A DNA stretch of 64,000 nucleotides from Sphaerisporangium krabiense (GTDB lineage: Bacteria > Actinomycetota > Actinomycetes > Streptosporangiales > Streptosporangiaceae). The notes beneath the pieces were generated by a model. That model was not told the DNA's origin and did not search any database. It saw only the letters and a program-made list of their open reading frames with translations. This document shows, one piece after another, positions 25,743-33,808 of this stretch. Location of the stretch: contig NZ_JACHBR010000001.1 in assembly GCF_014200435.1 (NCBI RefSeq), forward strand, positions 1,612,001 to 1,676,000, in the 5' to 3' direction. How positions within the stretch are numbered: position 1 is the first letter of the stretch; the number at the start of each line of letters is the position of its first letter. Made by a program: the position numbers and the translations under genes.

Positions 25743-26405
25743 TCATCCCGCCAGCCGCAGCATCGGCGGGTGCAGCAGCTCGGCCGGGCCCCGCCGGTAC
25801 AGCATCGCCGGACGGCCGCCGTCCCGGGTGGTCGTGCGTCCCGTGGGCACCAGGAAGCCGTCGGCCTTGGTGACCTTGCGGTGGAAGTTGCGCGGGTCCA
25901 GGGCCCGCCCCCAGACGATCTCGTAGACCCGGCGCAGGTCGGCCACCGTGAACTCCGCCGGGCAGAACGCCGCGCCGAGCGAGGTGTACTCCAGCTTGGC
26001 CCCGGCGCGCTCGATGCCGTCCAGGACGATCCTGCGGTGGTCGAAGGCCATGGTCTGCAGGGACGACACCGGCTGCCAGCTCATGTGGGCCTCGGTCGGG
26101 GCCGGCAGGTCCGGCGCGAGGCCCAGGTAGGCGACGCTGACGACGCGCTGGCGCGGGTCGCGGTCGGGGTAGCCGTACGTCCGCAGCTGCTCCAGGTGGA
26201 CGGGCGCCCCGGGCAGCCCGGCCCGCTCGGCGAGCACGCGCGCCGCGGCGGCGGGCAGGTCCTCCTCCAGTTGGATGAAGCCGCCGGACAGCGCCCAGCG
26301 GCCTTCGTAGGGAGGGCGGTCGCGCCGCCAGACCAGAGCGCTCAGCTGCTGGCAGCGCACGGTGAGGACGACGAGATCCACGCTGACGGGTATGCGCGGG
26401 ACCAT
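25743..26405 (-). CDS. Nudix-domain transcriptional regulator (NrtR-like)
   Basis: The 220-residue protein has an N-terminal Nudix fold (VDLVVLTV, RWALSGGFIQLEED) and a C-terminal winged helix (FTVADLRRVYEIVWG then NFHRKVTKADG, the typical NrtR DNA-binding signature). The Nudix box REUxEE is degenerate: it reads RVLAER, losing the metal-binding glutamates. NrtR proteins use such inactive domains to sense ADP-ribose and repress NAD metabolism. No NAD gene is adjacent, so the target is unknown. ATG 26405 is chosen because TAACGT lies 7 nt upstream; GTG 26414 overlaps that box. Confidence 0.88.
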   Translation of the reverse strand: MVPRIPVSVDLVVLTVRCQQLSALVWRRDRPPYEGRWALSGGFIQLEEDLPAAAARVLAERAGLPGAPVHLEQLRTYGYPDRDPRQRVVSVAYLGLAPDLPAPTEAHMSWQPVSSLQTMAFDHRRIVLDGIERAGAKLEYTSLGAAFCPAEFTVADLRRVYEIVWGRALDPRNFHRKVTKADGFLVPTGRTTTRDGGRPAMLYRRGPAELLHPPMLRLAG

Positions 26406-26412
26406 GGCACGC

Positions 26413-26418
26413 ACGTTA
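26413..26418 (-). promoter_or_regulatory. -10 box of a leaderless promoter (NrtR-like gene)
   Basis: TAACGT on the minus strand lies 7 nt before the ATG at 26405. Confidence 0.55.
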
Positions 26419-26444
26419 CACCGAGACCCGGGGTGCCGGAGCCG

Positions 26445-28253
26445 TCACGTCTCGCGGTTGAGGTACACCGGCGCGTTGCTCTGCCGCCCGTCCTCGGAGG
26501 TCACGTCGACGCGGATCCACGCGCCCGCGGGCACGGACTCCCAGTCGACCGGGACCCACAGCCGCTGGACGCCGGCGGGCAGCCCGGGGATCGGGGTCCG
26601 GTCCGACCAGCCGGCCTCCGCGGAGTCCACCGTGCGCGGCTCCTCGGCGCCGAACCAGCTCAGGGTCACGGTGCCCCCGGCCAGGTTGTAGCCGCGTATC
26701 TCGATCCCGCCCTGGATGCCCCGCGAGCCCGGCACCACCTGGATGGGGATGGGCCGGTCCCAGTCGCGTTCCACCTGCTCGGCCAGGGTGGGCGAGCCGC
26801 AGGTGAAGAAGCTGCTCCACTTGTAGGAGATGATCTTGGAGACGTACGGCCCGGCGAACGCGACGGCCGCGTCCAGGCGCTTCTTGTCGGTGACGCCCCG
26901 CTTGCCGCCCGCCTCGCAGGCGCCGTCGCCCTCAGGCTCGAACGCCTCCACGTTGGCCCAGAGCTGCACCTCGTCCCCCTCGGTGCGCAGCTCGGCCAGC
27001 GCCTCGGCCATCACGCGGTAGTAGTCGCGCGTGGAGCCGTGGTAGGCGTCGCCGTAGGAGGTGTCGCCCACGACCGGTTTGAGGCGGTCGTCCACGGCCT
27101 GCCCCTTGAGGTTGGGCCAGTACAGGCCGACCTTGCCGGTGCCCCGGCTGTCCTGCGGGGCGATGATGCCGACCCCTGTGCGGGCCAGCGCCTTGAAGCC
27201 CTCCTTGACCTGCGCGGGCGTGGCGGTGAACGCCTTGCCCTTGCGCGCGTCGAGGTACGGGCTGACCAGGATCGGCTTGCCGGGCAGCTCCTGCTGGACG
27301 ATGTCGTGCTGCTGGGCGTACACCTGCAACGTCGGCACCTTGGCCGGGTCCGGCCATTCCCTGAGCTGGAGCTCGAACGGCTGGTACACCCCGCCGAGCG
27401 AGGCGCGGTCCCGGAAGCGGTCGCCGTAGTCCTGCAGGATGCGCCGGGTCAGCGTGGTCAGCGTCCCGATGTGCCGGGGGTCGGCCTTGGTGCTCTCCAG
27501 GCGGTCGCGCGGGGCCACCGGCAGGGCGGGGAAGACCTTCATCGCGAAGCGGTCGGCGAGGTCGAGGATCTCGGTGAGGCTGTCCTGCGCGGCGGCCTCG
27601 ATCAGCACGAGGTGGTAGCCGCGCCCGCGGGAGGTGAAGTCGCAGGTCGGGTCGTCCGAGCCGTCGTCGGGGGCGATGACCCGGTAGTACACCTGGTCGC
27701 CGATCGGGATCGTGTGCTCCATCTGCGGGCAGCGGAACAGCCCGGGGCCGTACGCCTCGTCGGTGCGGTAGACGTAGGTCCAGGTGATCCGGTTGCCGGG
27801 GTTGGCGGCCTTGAGCGCCGACTCGGCGGCCTGCGCGCAGGTCATGCCGTTCTCCACGCACCGGGTGTAGCGGGGGTCGGGCGCGGCGCCGTCGGAGGTC
27901 ATCACGCGGCCGTCCTGGTCCACCGGGCGCGGCGACAGCCCGTACCCCAGGCGCACGACGGTGTCGCCGCCGACGCGGTGGATGGCCTGGAGCTGGCTGC
28001 GCCAGGTGCAGTGGTCGGAGGTGGGCACCAGCCAGTAGCCGGTCACCGCGTACGGGGTGGGGCTGGTGGTGTCGAACGTTCCGCAGGGGTCGCTGAAGAC
28101 GCTGGTCGACGGCGTGGGGCTGCCGGGGGCCGAGCCCGTCGCGGCGGTGCGCGCGCCGCTCGACGGCTCCCGGGAGGAGTCGGGGATGACGAGGATCATG
28201 GCCGCGACGGCGGTCAGCAGAACCGCTCCCAAGAGCAGAAAGAGGCCGCGCAC
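26445..28253 (-). CDS. DUF4434-type secreted or membrane-anchored protein
   Basis: The 602-residue protein begins with a hydrophobic segment (LFLLLGAVLLTAVAAMILVI) that acts as signal or anchor, followed by a Ser/Thr/Pro linker. The main domain resembles DUF4434, a TIM-barrel family related to glycoside hydrolases: GGVYQPFELQLREW, GKPILVSPYLDARKGK, GVGIIAPQDSRGTGKVG and LWANVEAFEPEG, with acidic residues placed like a retaining hydrolase. The C-terminal 100 residues form a beta-rich domain. It may act on envelope or external polysaccharide. It lies downstream of the glycosyltransferases, on the same strand, with its own leaderless GTG. Confidence 0.75.
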   Translation of the reverse strand: MRGLFLLLGAVLLTAVAAMILVIPDSSREPSSGARTAATGSAPGSPTPSTSVFSDPCGTFDTTSPTPYAVTGYWLVPTSDHCTWRSQLQAIHRVGGDTVVRLGYGLSPRPVDQDGRVMTSDGAAPDPRYTRCVENGMTCAQAAESALKAANPGNRITWTYVYRTDEAYGPGLFRCPQMEHTIPIGDQVYYRVIAPDDGSDDPTCDFTSRGRGYHLVLIEAAAQDSLTEILDLADRFAMKVFPALPVAPRDRLESTKADPRHIGTLTTLTRRILQDYGDRFRDRASLGGVYQPFELQLREWPDPAKVPTLQVYAQQHDIVQQELPGKPILVSPYLDARKGKAFTATPAQVKEGFKALARTGVGIIAPQDSRGTGKVGLYWPNLKGQAVDDRLKPVVGDTSYGDAYHGSTRDYYRVMAEALAELRTEGDEVQLWANVEAFEPEGDGACEAGGKRGVTDKKRLDAAVAFAGPYVSKIISYKWSSFFTCGSPTLAEQVERDWDRPIPIQVVPGSRGIQGGIEIRGYNLAGGTVTLSWFGAEEPRTVDSAEAGWSDRTPIPGLPAGVQRLWVPVDWESVPAGAWIRVDVTSEDGRQSNAPVYLNRET

Positions 28254-28260
28254 CTTCAGG

Positions 28261-28266
28261 ACATTA
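28261..28266 (-). promoter_or_regulatory. -10 box of a leaderless promoter (DUF4434 gene)
   Basis: TAATGT on the minus strand is 7 nt from the GTG at 28253. Confidence 0.6.
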
Positions 28267-28295
28267 CCGTTTCTTTAATGTGGCCCGGATAAAGA

Positions 28296-29390
28296 TCACG
28301 ACCGGGGCGCGGCCCCCGCCCACGTTTCGAGCTGGGTGACGAACCGGCGGGCGGAGTTCGGCCAGTGGTGGTTGGCGCGGGCGGCGGCGTACCCGCGCGC
28401 CCCCGCGGCCCGGCGGGCGGCCGGGTCGTTGCGCAGCTTCAGGATGGCCCGCACGACGGCCTCGGGATCGCGCCAGGGCACGACCAGGCCGCTCTGGTAC
28501 CGCTCCACCAGCTCGACGGCCCGGGGCGACGGCGTGGTGATCACGGGGATGCCGTGCGCCATGTACTCGACGATCTTGGTCGGCATGGAGTGCCGGTAGT
28601 TGGGCTCGTCGTGCAGCAGCGACAGTCCGGCGAGCGCGCCGTCCAGCCGCTTCAGCGCCTCGTCGTTCGGCATGAAGTCGCGCCACTCCAGCACGCCCTT
28701 GGCCACGGCCTCGTTAAGGATGGGCCGGCTCTGCGGATCGGCGTACCCGATCAGCTCCACCGCGACGCGGTGCTCCTGGAGCAGCCGCCCCACCTCGACG
28801 GCCTCCCGCACGCCCCGGGCCTCCGACAGCCAGCCCAGGTACACGACGCGGTCGTCGGACGGCTCGCTGACGTGGTCGGGCACCCAGGTCTCGTTCGGCA
28901 CGACCAGGTGCGCCTGGTGGAACCGGCCCGCGTACGCGGTCTCGGCCAGCAGCAGGTGCAGGTGACGCTCGGCGGTGCCCTCGAGCAGCCGCGCGAGGAA
29001 CCGCACCGGGGGACGCAGGAACGACGGCAGCCACGGCTTGAGCGACAGCGTGGCGGGGGTGTCCTCGTGGACGTCCCACACCACGGGCGGGCGCTTGCGC
29101 ACGCCCGCCACCGCCAGCAGCAGCTCCGGGTCGTGGATCAGCGCCAGGTCGACCTTTCCGCGCAGGCTCTTGAAGAGCTTGCGCGCGGCCCGCACGGCCG
29201 CCAGGCGCTTGCGCTCGGCGGCCCTCGGCAGGTCCACCCCGGTCACCCACGACCTCGGCACGACGCCGCGCGCGGAGTACGGTGCGGCGTAGGTGACGTC
29301 ATGTCCGGCGTCCACGAGCGCGCGGATCTGCCTGTGCAGGATCCGGGCGTCCTCAGGGTGGTGGACCACCGTCATGACAAGCACGTGCAC
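28296..29390 (-). CDS. Family 4 glycosyltransferase
   Basis: The 364-residue cytoplasmic GT-B enzyme starts VHVLVMTVVHHPEDARI with the typical N-terminal Rossmann strand, has LALIHDPELLL in the N-domain, and ends with the donor-site region MPTKIVEYMAHGIPVITTP (E-x7-E like). It transfers a sugar with retention. The GTG at 29390 has GGAGGG 7 nt upstream (29398-29403). It follows the UDP-sugar dehydrogenase by 17 nt, so the two are one operon. Donor and acceptor are unknown. Confidence 0.88.
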   Translation of the reverse strand: MHVLVMTVVHHPEDARILHRQIRALVDAGHDVTYAAPYSARGVVPRSWVTGVDLPRAAERKRLAAVRAARKLFKSLRGKVDLALIHDPELLLAVAGVRKRPPVVWDVHEDTPATLSLKPWLPSFLRPPVRFLARLLEGTAERHLHLLLAETAYAGRFHQAHLVVPNETWVPDHVSEPSDDRVVYLGWLSEARGVREAVEVGRLLQEHRVAVELIGYADPQSRPILNEAVAKGVLEWRDFMPNDEALKRLDGALAGLSLLHDEPNYRHSMPTKIVEYMAHGIPVITTPSPRAVELVERYQSGLVVPWRDPEAVVRAILKLRNDPAARRAAGARGYAAARANHHWPNSARRFVTQLETWAGAAPRS

Positions 29391-29407
29391 GCGCCGACCC
29401 TCCGTCG

Positions 29408-30673
29408 TCAGAGCCGCTCGACGCGATCGCCCTCGGAGAGGACGCCCCGGGTGTCGAGAAGTAGAAGTGCTCGTTTCTCCACCATTTCCAGGTCGAACGC
29501 GGAGTGCTGCTGGAGCAGCACGGTGACGTCGGCGTTCTCGACGCCCTCCGCGAGGTCCTCGACGCGCGGGACCTCGACCCCGTCGACCGCCCACCGCTTG
29601 ACGTAGGGGTCGGCGAAGACGAGCTCGGCGCCGAGCTCGCGGAGCACCCGGGCGACCGGCACGGCGGGCGTCTCGCGCTCGTCGGCGATGTCGGGCTTGT
29701 AGGTGACGCCCATCAGCAGCACGCGCGAGCCGTTGACGGCCTTCTTGGCACGGTTCAGGAGGCGCGAGACGCGGGCCACCACGTACTGCGGCATGCGCTC
29801 GTTGATCTCCTGCGCCAGCTCGACGAACCGGAACGGGTAGCCGAGCTTGCGCACCGCGTGGGACAGGTAGGACGGGTCCACCGGGATGCAGTGGCCGCCG
29901 ACCCCCGGGCCCGGCAGGAACTTCTGGAAGCCGAACGGCTTGGTCGCCGCCGCCTCGATGGACTCCCAGAGGTTCACGCCCAGCTCGTCGCAGAAGATCG
30001 CCATCTCGTTGACGAGCGCGATGTTGACGTGCCGGTAGGTGTTCTCCAGCAGCTTGGCCATCTCGGCCTCGCGGGTGCCGCTGACGGTCACGACCTGCTC
30101 GATGAACCGGGCGTAGAACCCGGCCGCGCGGTCGCGGCACTCCGGGGTGTAGCCGCCCACGACCTTCGGCGTGTTGCGCAGGCCGTACTTGGCGTTGCCC
30201 GGGTCGATGCGCTCCGGCGAGAAGGCCAGGTGGAAGTCCGCGCCGGCGCTCAGGCCGGAGGCGTCCTCCAGGATCGGGCGGACCACCTCGTCGGTGGTGC
30301 CGGGGTAGGTGGTGGACTCCAGCACGACCAGGCTGCCCCGCTGGAGGTACCGGCCGACGGATCCGACGGCGCCGCGCACGGCCGACAGGTCCGGCCGGTG
30401 GTCCTCGTCGAGGGGCGTCGGGACGCAGATGACGATGGTGTCGCTGGCGGCCAGCACCGCCTGGTCCAGCGTGGCGGTGAAACCGGCCGCCAGCATGGAG
30501 TCCAGGTCGTGGTCGCTCAGGTCATCGATGTAGGAGTGGCCGGAGTTGAGCGCGTCGACCTTGCGCGGGTCGACGTCCAGGCCGACCACGCGCAGACCGG
30601 CCGCCGTGGCCTCCTTGGCCAAAGGCATGCCGACGTATCCCAGGCCGATGACCGCGAGATCGTATGCGCTCAC
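29408..30673 (-). CDS. Nucleotide-sugar dehydrogenase (UDP-ManNAc/GlcNAc dehydrogenase type)
   Basis: The 421-residue NAD-dependent enzyme oxidises C6 of a UDP-sugar to a uronic acid in two steps. It opens with the NAD motif LAVIGLGYVGMPLA, has YPGTTDEV, and the catalytic cysteine in PGVGGHCIPVDPSYL near residue 260; VTYKPDIADERETPA forms the C-terminal UDP-sugar domain. These features place it with WecC/WbpA-type dehydrogenases rather than simple UDP-glucose dehydrogenase. With the WecB epimerase 1.9 kb away it could supply UDP-ManNAcA. The GTG start at 30673 has AGGG upstream; the frame extends to 30700 without a ribosome site. Confidence 0.88.
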   Translation of the reverse strand: MSAYDLAVIGLGYVGMPLAKEATAAGLRVVGLDVDPRKVDALNSGHSYIDDLSDHDLDSMLAAGFTATLDQAVLAASDTIVICVPTPLDEDHRPDLSAVRGAVGSVGRYLQRGSLVVLESTTYPGTTDEVVRPILEDASGLSAGADFHLAFSPERIDPGNAKYGLRNTPKVVGGYTPECRDRAAGFYARFIEQVVTVSGTREAEMAKLLENTYRHVNIALVNEMAIFCDELGVNLWESIEAAATKPFGFQKFLPGPGVGGHCIPVDPSYLSHAVRKLGYPFRFVELAQEINERMPQYVVARVSRLLNRAKKAVNGSRVLLMGVTYKPDIADERETPAVPVARVLRELGAELVFADPYVKRWAVDGVEVPRVEDLAEGVENADVTVLLQQHSAFDLEMVEKRALLLLDTRGVLSEGDRVERL

Positions 30674-30802
30674 GACACGCCCTGAGGAAGTCCGAAACAA
30701 CGCTGCATGGTGGCAAAGGCTATCTCAAGTCCACGCAGATCACGTCTAATGCGCTTGAACGGCTGGCGAAGTGCCACATTCCAATCGTTCATGACACGTA
30801 GT

Positions 30803-32464
30803 TCACCGCGCAAGCGTTCGATAGAGGTCCCGGTAGGTCTCCGCCACCCGGCCCCACGTGCGCTTCGCGGCCACCTCCGCCCGGCCCGCCTCGCCCATCT
30901 CGGCCCGCCGCGCGGGGTCCTCCCGCAGCCCGGCCAGAGCCTTGGCGAGCTCCGCCGGGTCGCCCGGCGGCACGAGCAGCCCCGCGCCGTCCGAGCCGAC
31001 CAGCTCCGACAGCGCCGGCAGGTCGCTGAGCACGACCGGCTTGCCGAGCGCCATGGCCTCCACGGGCTTCAGGGGGGTGACCAGCCGGGTCACGCGCAGG
31101 TCGTCGCGCGGGCAGACGAAGATGTCGATGGCCGCCTGCGCCTGGAGCGCCTCCTCGGGGCCGACCCTGCCGGGCAGCACGGCGAGGTCGCCGAGGCGCA
31201 GCTTCTCGGCCTGCGCCAGCAGCGCGGGCCGCTCGGCGCCGTCGCCCACGATCAGGACCCGCACGGGCGTGCCCCCGTCGCGCAGCAGCGCGGCGGCCGA
31301 GAGCAGCGTCGCGAACCCCTCGTAGCCGACGATGCTGGACACCGAACCCACGACGATCTCGCCCGGCGCGATGCCGTACGCGGCGCGGAAGGCGGCGCCG
31401 TCGTAGTCGGCGGTCAGCAGCGTGTCGTCCACGGCGTTCGGGGCGAGGAAGATGCGCTCCCTCGGCACGCCGCGCTCGACGATCTCGACGGCCATGGTCT
31501 CGGCGAGCGTCACCACCGCGTCCGCCGAGCGCATGATGTGCGCCTCGCGGTCGCGCTGCAGCAGGTGCCGCTCGCTGCCGACCCTGGCGGCGTCGCGCGA
31601 GGCCCAGGTCTCCTCCAGGAACCCGCGCACCTCGTAGACGAACGGCGTGCCGGTGCGCTCGCGCGCGGCCAGCGCCACCGAGCCGTTGCGGTGGTCGGTC
31701 GCGGCGTGCAGGACCTGGGGCCGCAGCGTCCTGACCAGCTCGGTCACCTCGCCGGCGCCGCGGATCATGCGGCCGCGGCTCTCGAAGGGGACCTCGCCGC
31801 TCGGCAGCAGGCGGTGGTAGGGGACGCCGTCGATCTCCTCGTACGGCTCGGCGTCGGCGTGCCCCTGCAGCATGGGCCAGCCCCAGCTCGTCACCACGTG
31901 CGGGTCGAGGCCCGCGGCGCGCTGGGCGGTGACGATGCGGTGGGTGCGGACGGTGTACCCGGCCTGGGTGTAGGGCAGCGCGTTGGTGACGCAGTGCAGC
32001 ACGCGGCCCTCGACGCGCTCGCCCACGATCGCCTTGGACTTGGGCGGGATCGGGTTCGGGCTGATCGCGGCCTTCTCGCCCTCGTAGTAGGCGATGCGGC
32101 GGCGGATGAACGGCCAGCGGGCGTGCGGGCGCAGGACCTCGACGGCCTTGGTCATGCGGCCCTTCTCGAACTCCTCCTTGGCCGCCTCCAGCGGGCCGTC
32201 GGCCATGCGGCGCGCGATCTTGCGGGCCGTGACCTTGACGACGCGGGCCACCGGCCAGGCGACCCGGCCGACGGCGGGACGCAGGCTCGGCGGCATGGCC
32301 TCGGCCGCGGCCTGGGCCACACGCATGGGGTCGGACTTGACCCTGGTGACCAGGACACGGGAGACGATGACCGGATTGCGGACGAAGCCCTTGAGGAAGC
32401 CGCGCAGGCCGGCGCGAGCCGACTTGGGGGATACCTTCTCGGGCCGGCTGGCCTCGGAAACCAC
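30803..32464 (-). CDS. Family 4 glycosyltransferase with N-terminal extension
   Basis: The protein has 553 residues. The first 150 are basic and helical, perhaps membrane- or complex-associating. The GT-B domains follow: RVLHCVTNALPYTQAGYTVRT (WcaC/WecA-style start), VLHAATDHRNGSVAL, GSVSSIVGYEGFATLL and the donor-site VTPLKPVEAMALGKPVVLSD. The start at GTG 32464 is supported by TACGGT 6 nt upstream; ATG 32506 lies before that box. It is divergent from wecB, with 75 bp between starts, so the two may share control. Confidence 0.87.
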   Translation of the reverse strand: MVSEASRPEKVSPKSARAGLRGFLKGFVRNPVIVSRVLVTRVKSDPMRVAQAAAEAMPPSLRPAVGRVAWPVARVVKVTARKIARRMADGPLEAAKEEFEKGRMTKAVEVLRPHARWPFIRRRIAYYEGEKAAISPNPIPPKSKAIVGERVEGRVLHCVTNALPYTQAGYTVRTHRIVTAQRAAGLDPHVVTSWGWPMLQGHADAEPYEEIDGVPYHRLLPSGEVPFESRGRMIRGAGEVTELVRTLRPQVLHAATDHRNGSVALAARERTGTPFVYEVRGFLEETWASRDAARVGSERHLLQRDREAHIMRSADAVVTLAETMAVEIVERGVPRERIFLAPNAVDDTLLTADYDGAAFRAAYGIAPGEIVVGSVSSIVGYEGFATLLSAAALLRDGGTPVRVLIVGDGAERPALLAQAEKLRLGDLAVLPGRVGPEEALQAQAAIDIFVCPRDDLRVTRLVTPLKPVEAMALGKPVVLSDLPALSELVGSDGAGLLVPPGDPAELAKALAGLREDPARRAEMGEAGRAEVAAKRTWGRVAETYRDLYRTLAR

Positions 32465-32470
32465 GCGGCG

Positions 32471-32476
32471 ACCGTA
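32471..32476 (-). promoter_or_regulatory. -10 box of a leaderless promoter (GT4 gene)
   Basis: TACGGT on the minus strand lies 6 nt before the GTG at 32464. Confidence 0.5.
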
Positions 32477-32539
32477 CCATAGGCAACGCTTGGCCCACCT
32501 GGGCATAGTTGACCTGTATCCGGCTGAAAGGCGAGGTCA

Positions 32540-33676
32540 ATGAGGGAAAATCCCCTCGTTTTGCATGTGCTGGGCGCTCGTCCCAACTTCGTCAAGGCGG
32601 CGCCCGTCGTGCGCGGCCTCGCCGAGCTCGGGATCCGGCAGGGCATCGTCCACACCGGTCAGCACTACGACGCCCTGATGTCGGACGTCTTCTTCGCCGA
32701 TCTCGGCCTCCCCGAGCCGATCGCCAACCTCGGCGTCGGCTCCGGCAGCCACGCGCGCCAGACGGCCGCGCTGCTCGTCGGCCTGGAGGAGGTCGTGCTG
32801 GAGCACTCCCCCGACCTGGTCGTGGTGTACGGGGACGTCAACTCCACGCTGGCGGCGATCCTGGTCTGCGCCAAGCTGCACGTGCCCACGGCGCACGTCG
32901 AGGCGGGGCTGCGGTCCTTCGACCGCGAGATGCCCGAGGAGGTCAACCGGGTCGTCACCGACGCGCTCGCCGACATCCTGCTGGTGACCAGCCCGGACGG
33001 GCTCTCCCACCTCGCCGACGAGGGGATCGCGGCGAGCAGGGTCCACCTGGTCGGCAACCCCATGATCGACAGCCTCTTCTCGGCGCTGCCGCTGCTGGAC
33101 CCGGCGCCGGTGAAGGCGCGGCTCGGCCTGCCCGAGCGGTACGCCGTCGCCACCCTGCACCGCCCGGCCAACGTGGACGACCCGGAGGCGGCCCGCGAGC
33201 TGGTCGAGGCCGTCCTCGCGGTGGGCGAGCAGGTGCCGATCGTGGTTCCCCTGCACCCGCGCGGGCGCACCCGCCTCGCCGAGGCGGGCCTGGTGACCGG
33301 CGACGACCTCACGATCATCGACCCGCTCGGGTACGTCGAGTTCCTCTCGCTGGTGCGCGGCGCGGCGCTGGTCGTCACCGACTCCGGCGGCGTGCAGGAG
33401 GAGACGACCATGCTGGGCGTCCCCTGCCTGACCGTCCGCGCGAACACCGAGCGGCCCGTCACGATCACGCACGGCACCAACCGCCTGGTCACCCCGGCCA
33501 CGCTGCCCGCGGCGGCCTCCAAGGCGCTGGCCGACGGCGCGGCGACCCCGAGCGGCGACCTGCCGCCGCTGTGGGACGGCAAGGCGGGGCCGCGCATCGC
33601 CCGCGTGATCGAGGCGTGGCTGCGCGGCGACAACCTCTCGCCCGCGTCCCAGGGCGTCTCGCCCGCCGCATCCTGA
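32540..33676 (+). CDS. wecB: UDP-N-acetylglucosamine 2-epimerase (non-hydrolysing)
   Basis: The 378-residue cytoplasmic GT-B-like enzyme interconverts UDP-GlcNAc and UDP-ManNAc. It starts VLHVLGARPNFVKAAPVV, followed by HTGQHYD, VVVYGDVNSTLA, HVEAGLRSFDREMPEE (catalytic Asp/Glu/His group) and VTDSGGVQEETTMLGVPCLTVR (UDP site). Length is normal. A GAGG site precedes the ATG. It supplies ManNAc donor for the neighbouring glycosyltransferases and, through the dehydrogenase at 29408, ManNAcA. Confidence 0.95.
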   Translation: MRENPLVLHVLGARPNFVKAAPVVRGLAELGIRQGIVHTGQHYDALMSDVFFADLGLPEPIANLGVGSGSHARQTAALLVGLEEVVLEHSPDLVVVYGDVNSTLAAILVCAKLHVPTAHVEAGLRSFDREMPEEVNRVVTDALADILLVTSPDGLSHLADEGIAASRVHLVGNPMIDSLFSALPLLDPAPVKARLGLPERYAVATLHRPANVDDPEAARELVEAVLAVGEQVPIVVPLHPRGRTRLAEAGLVTGDDLTIIDPLGYVEFLSLVRGAALVVTDSGGVQEETTMLGVPCLTVRANTERPVTITHGTNRLVTPATLPAAASKALADGAATPSGDLPPLWDGKAGPRIARVIEAWLRGDNLSPASQGVSPAAS

Positions 33677-33722
33677 TCCGGGCATTCGACCGGAGACAAC
33701 CATCTACCCGCGGCGAACGTCG

Positions 33723-33728
33723 TACGAT
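33723..33728 (+). promoter_or_regulatory. Possible -10 box in the wecB-glycosyltransferase gap
   Basis: TACGAT matches the -10 consensus but lies 80 nt from the next start and no -35 was seen. Confidence 0.3.
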
Positions 33729-33732
33729 CGGA

Positions 33733-33774
33733 CATTCCCGGGCACGTGCCAACGGACCGCGAGGCCCGGGAATG
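33733..33774 (+). terminator. Hairpin after wecB
   Basis: CATTCCCGGGC and GCCCGGGAATG form a perfect 11-bp stem with a 20-nt loop. It lies 35 nt before the next start, so it could also act in that gene's leader. Confidence 0.55.
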
Positions 33775-33808
33775 ACGCGGAGTTCGGACCTAGGGGGCAA
33801 GTCAGGCC

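Noticed and set aside
24717-28292. A 1191-codon open frame opposite the aminotransferase, NrtR and DUF4434 genes
   Set aside because: It is a frame shadow; the opposite strand carries clear family motifs and promoters.
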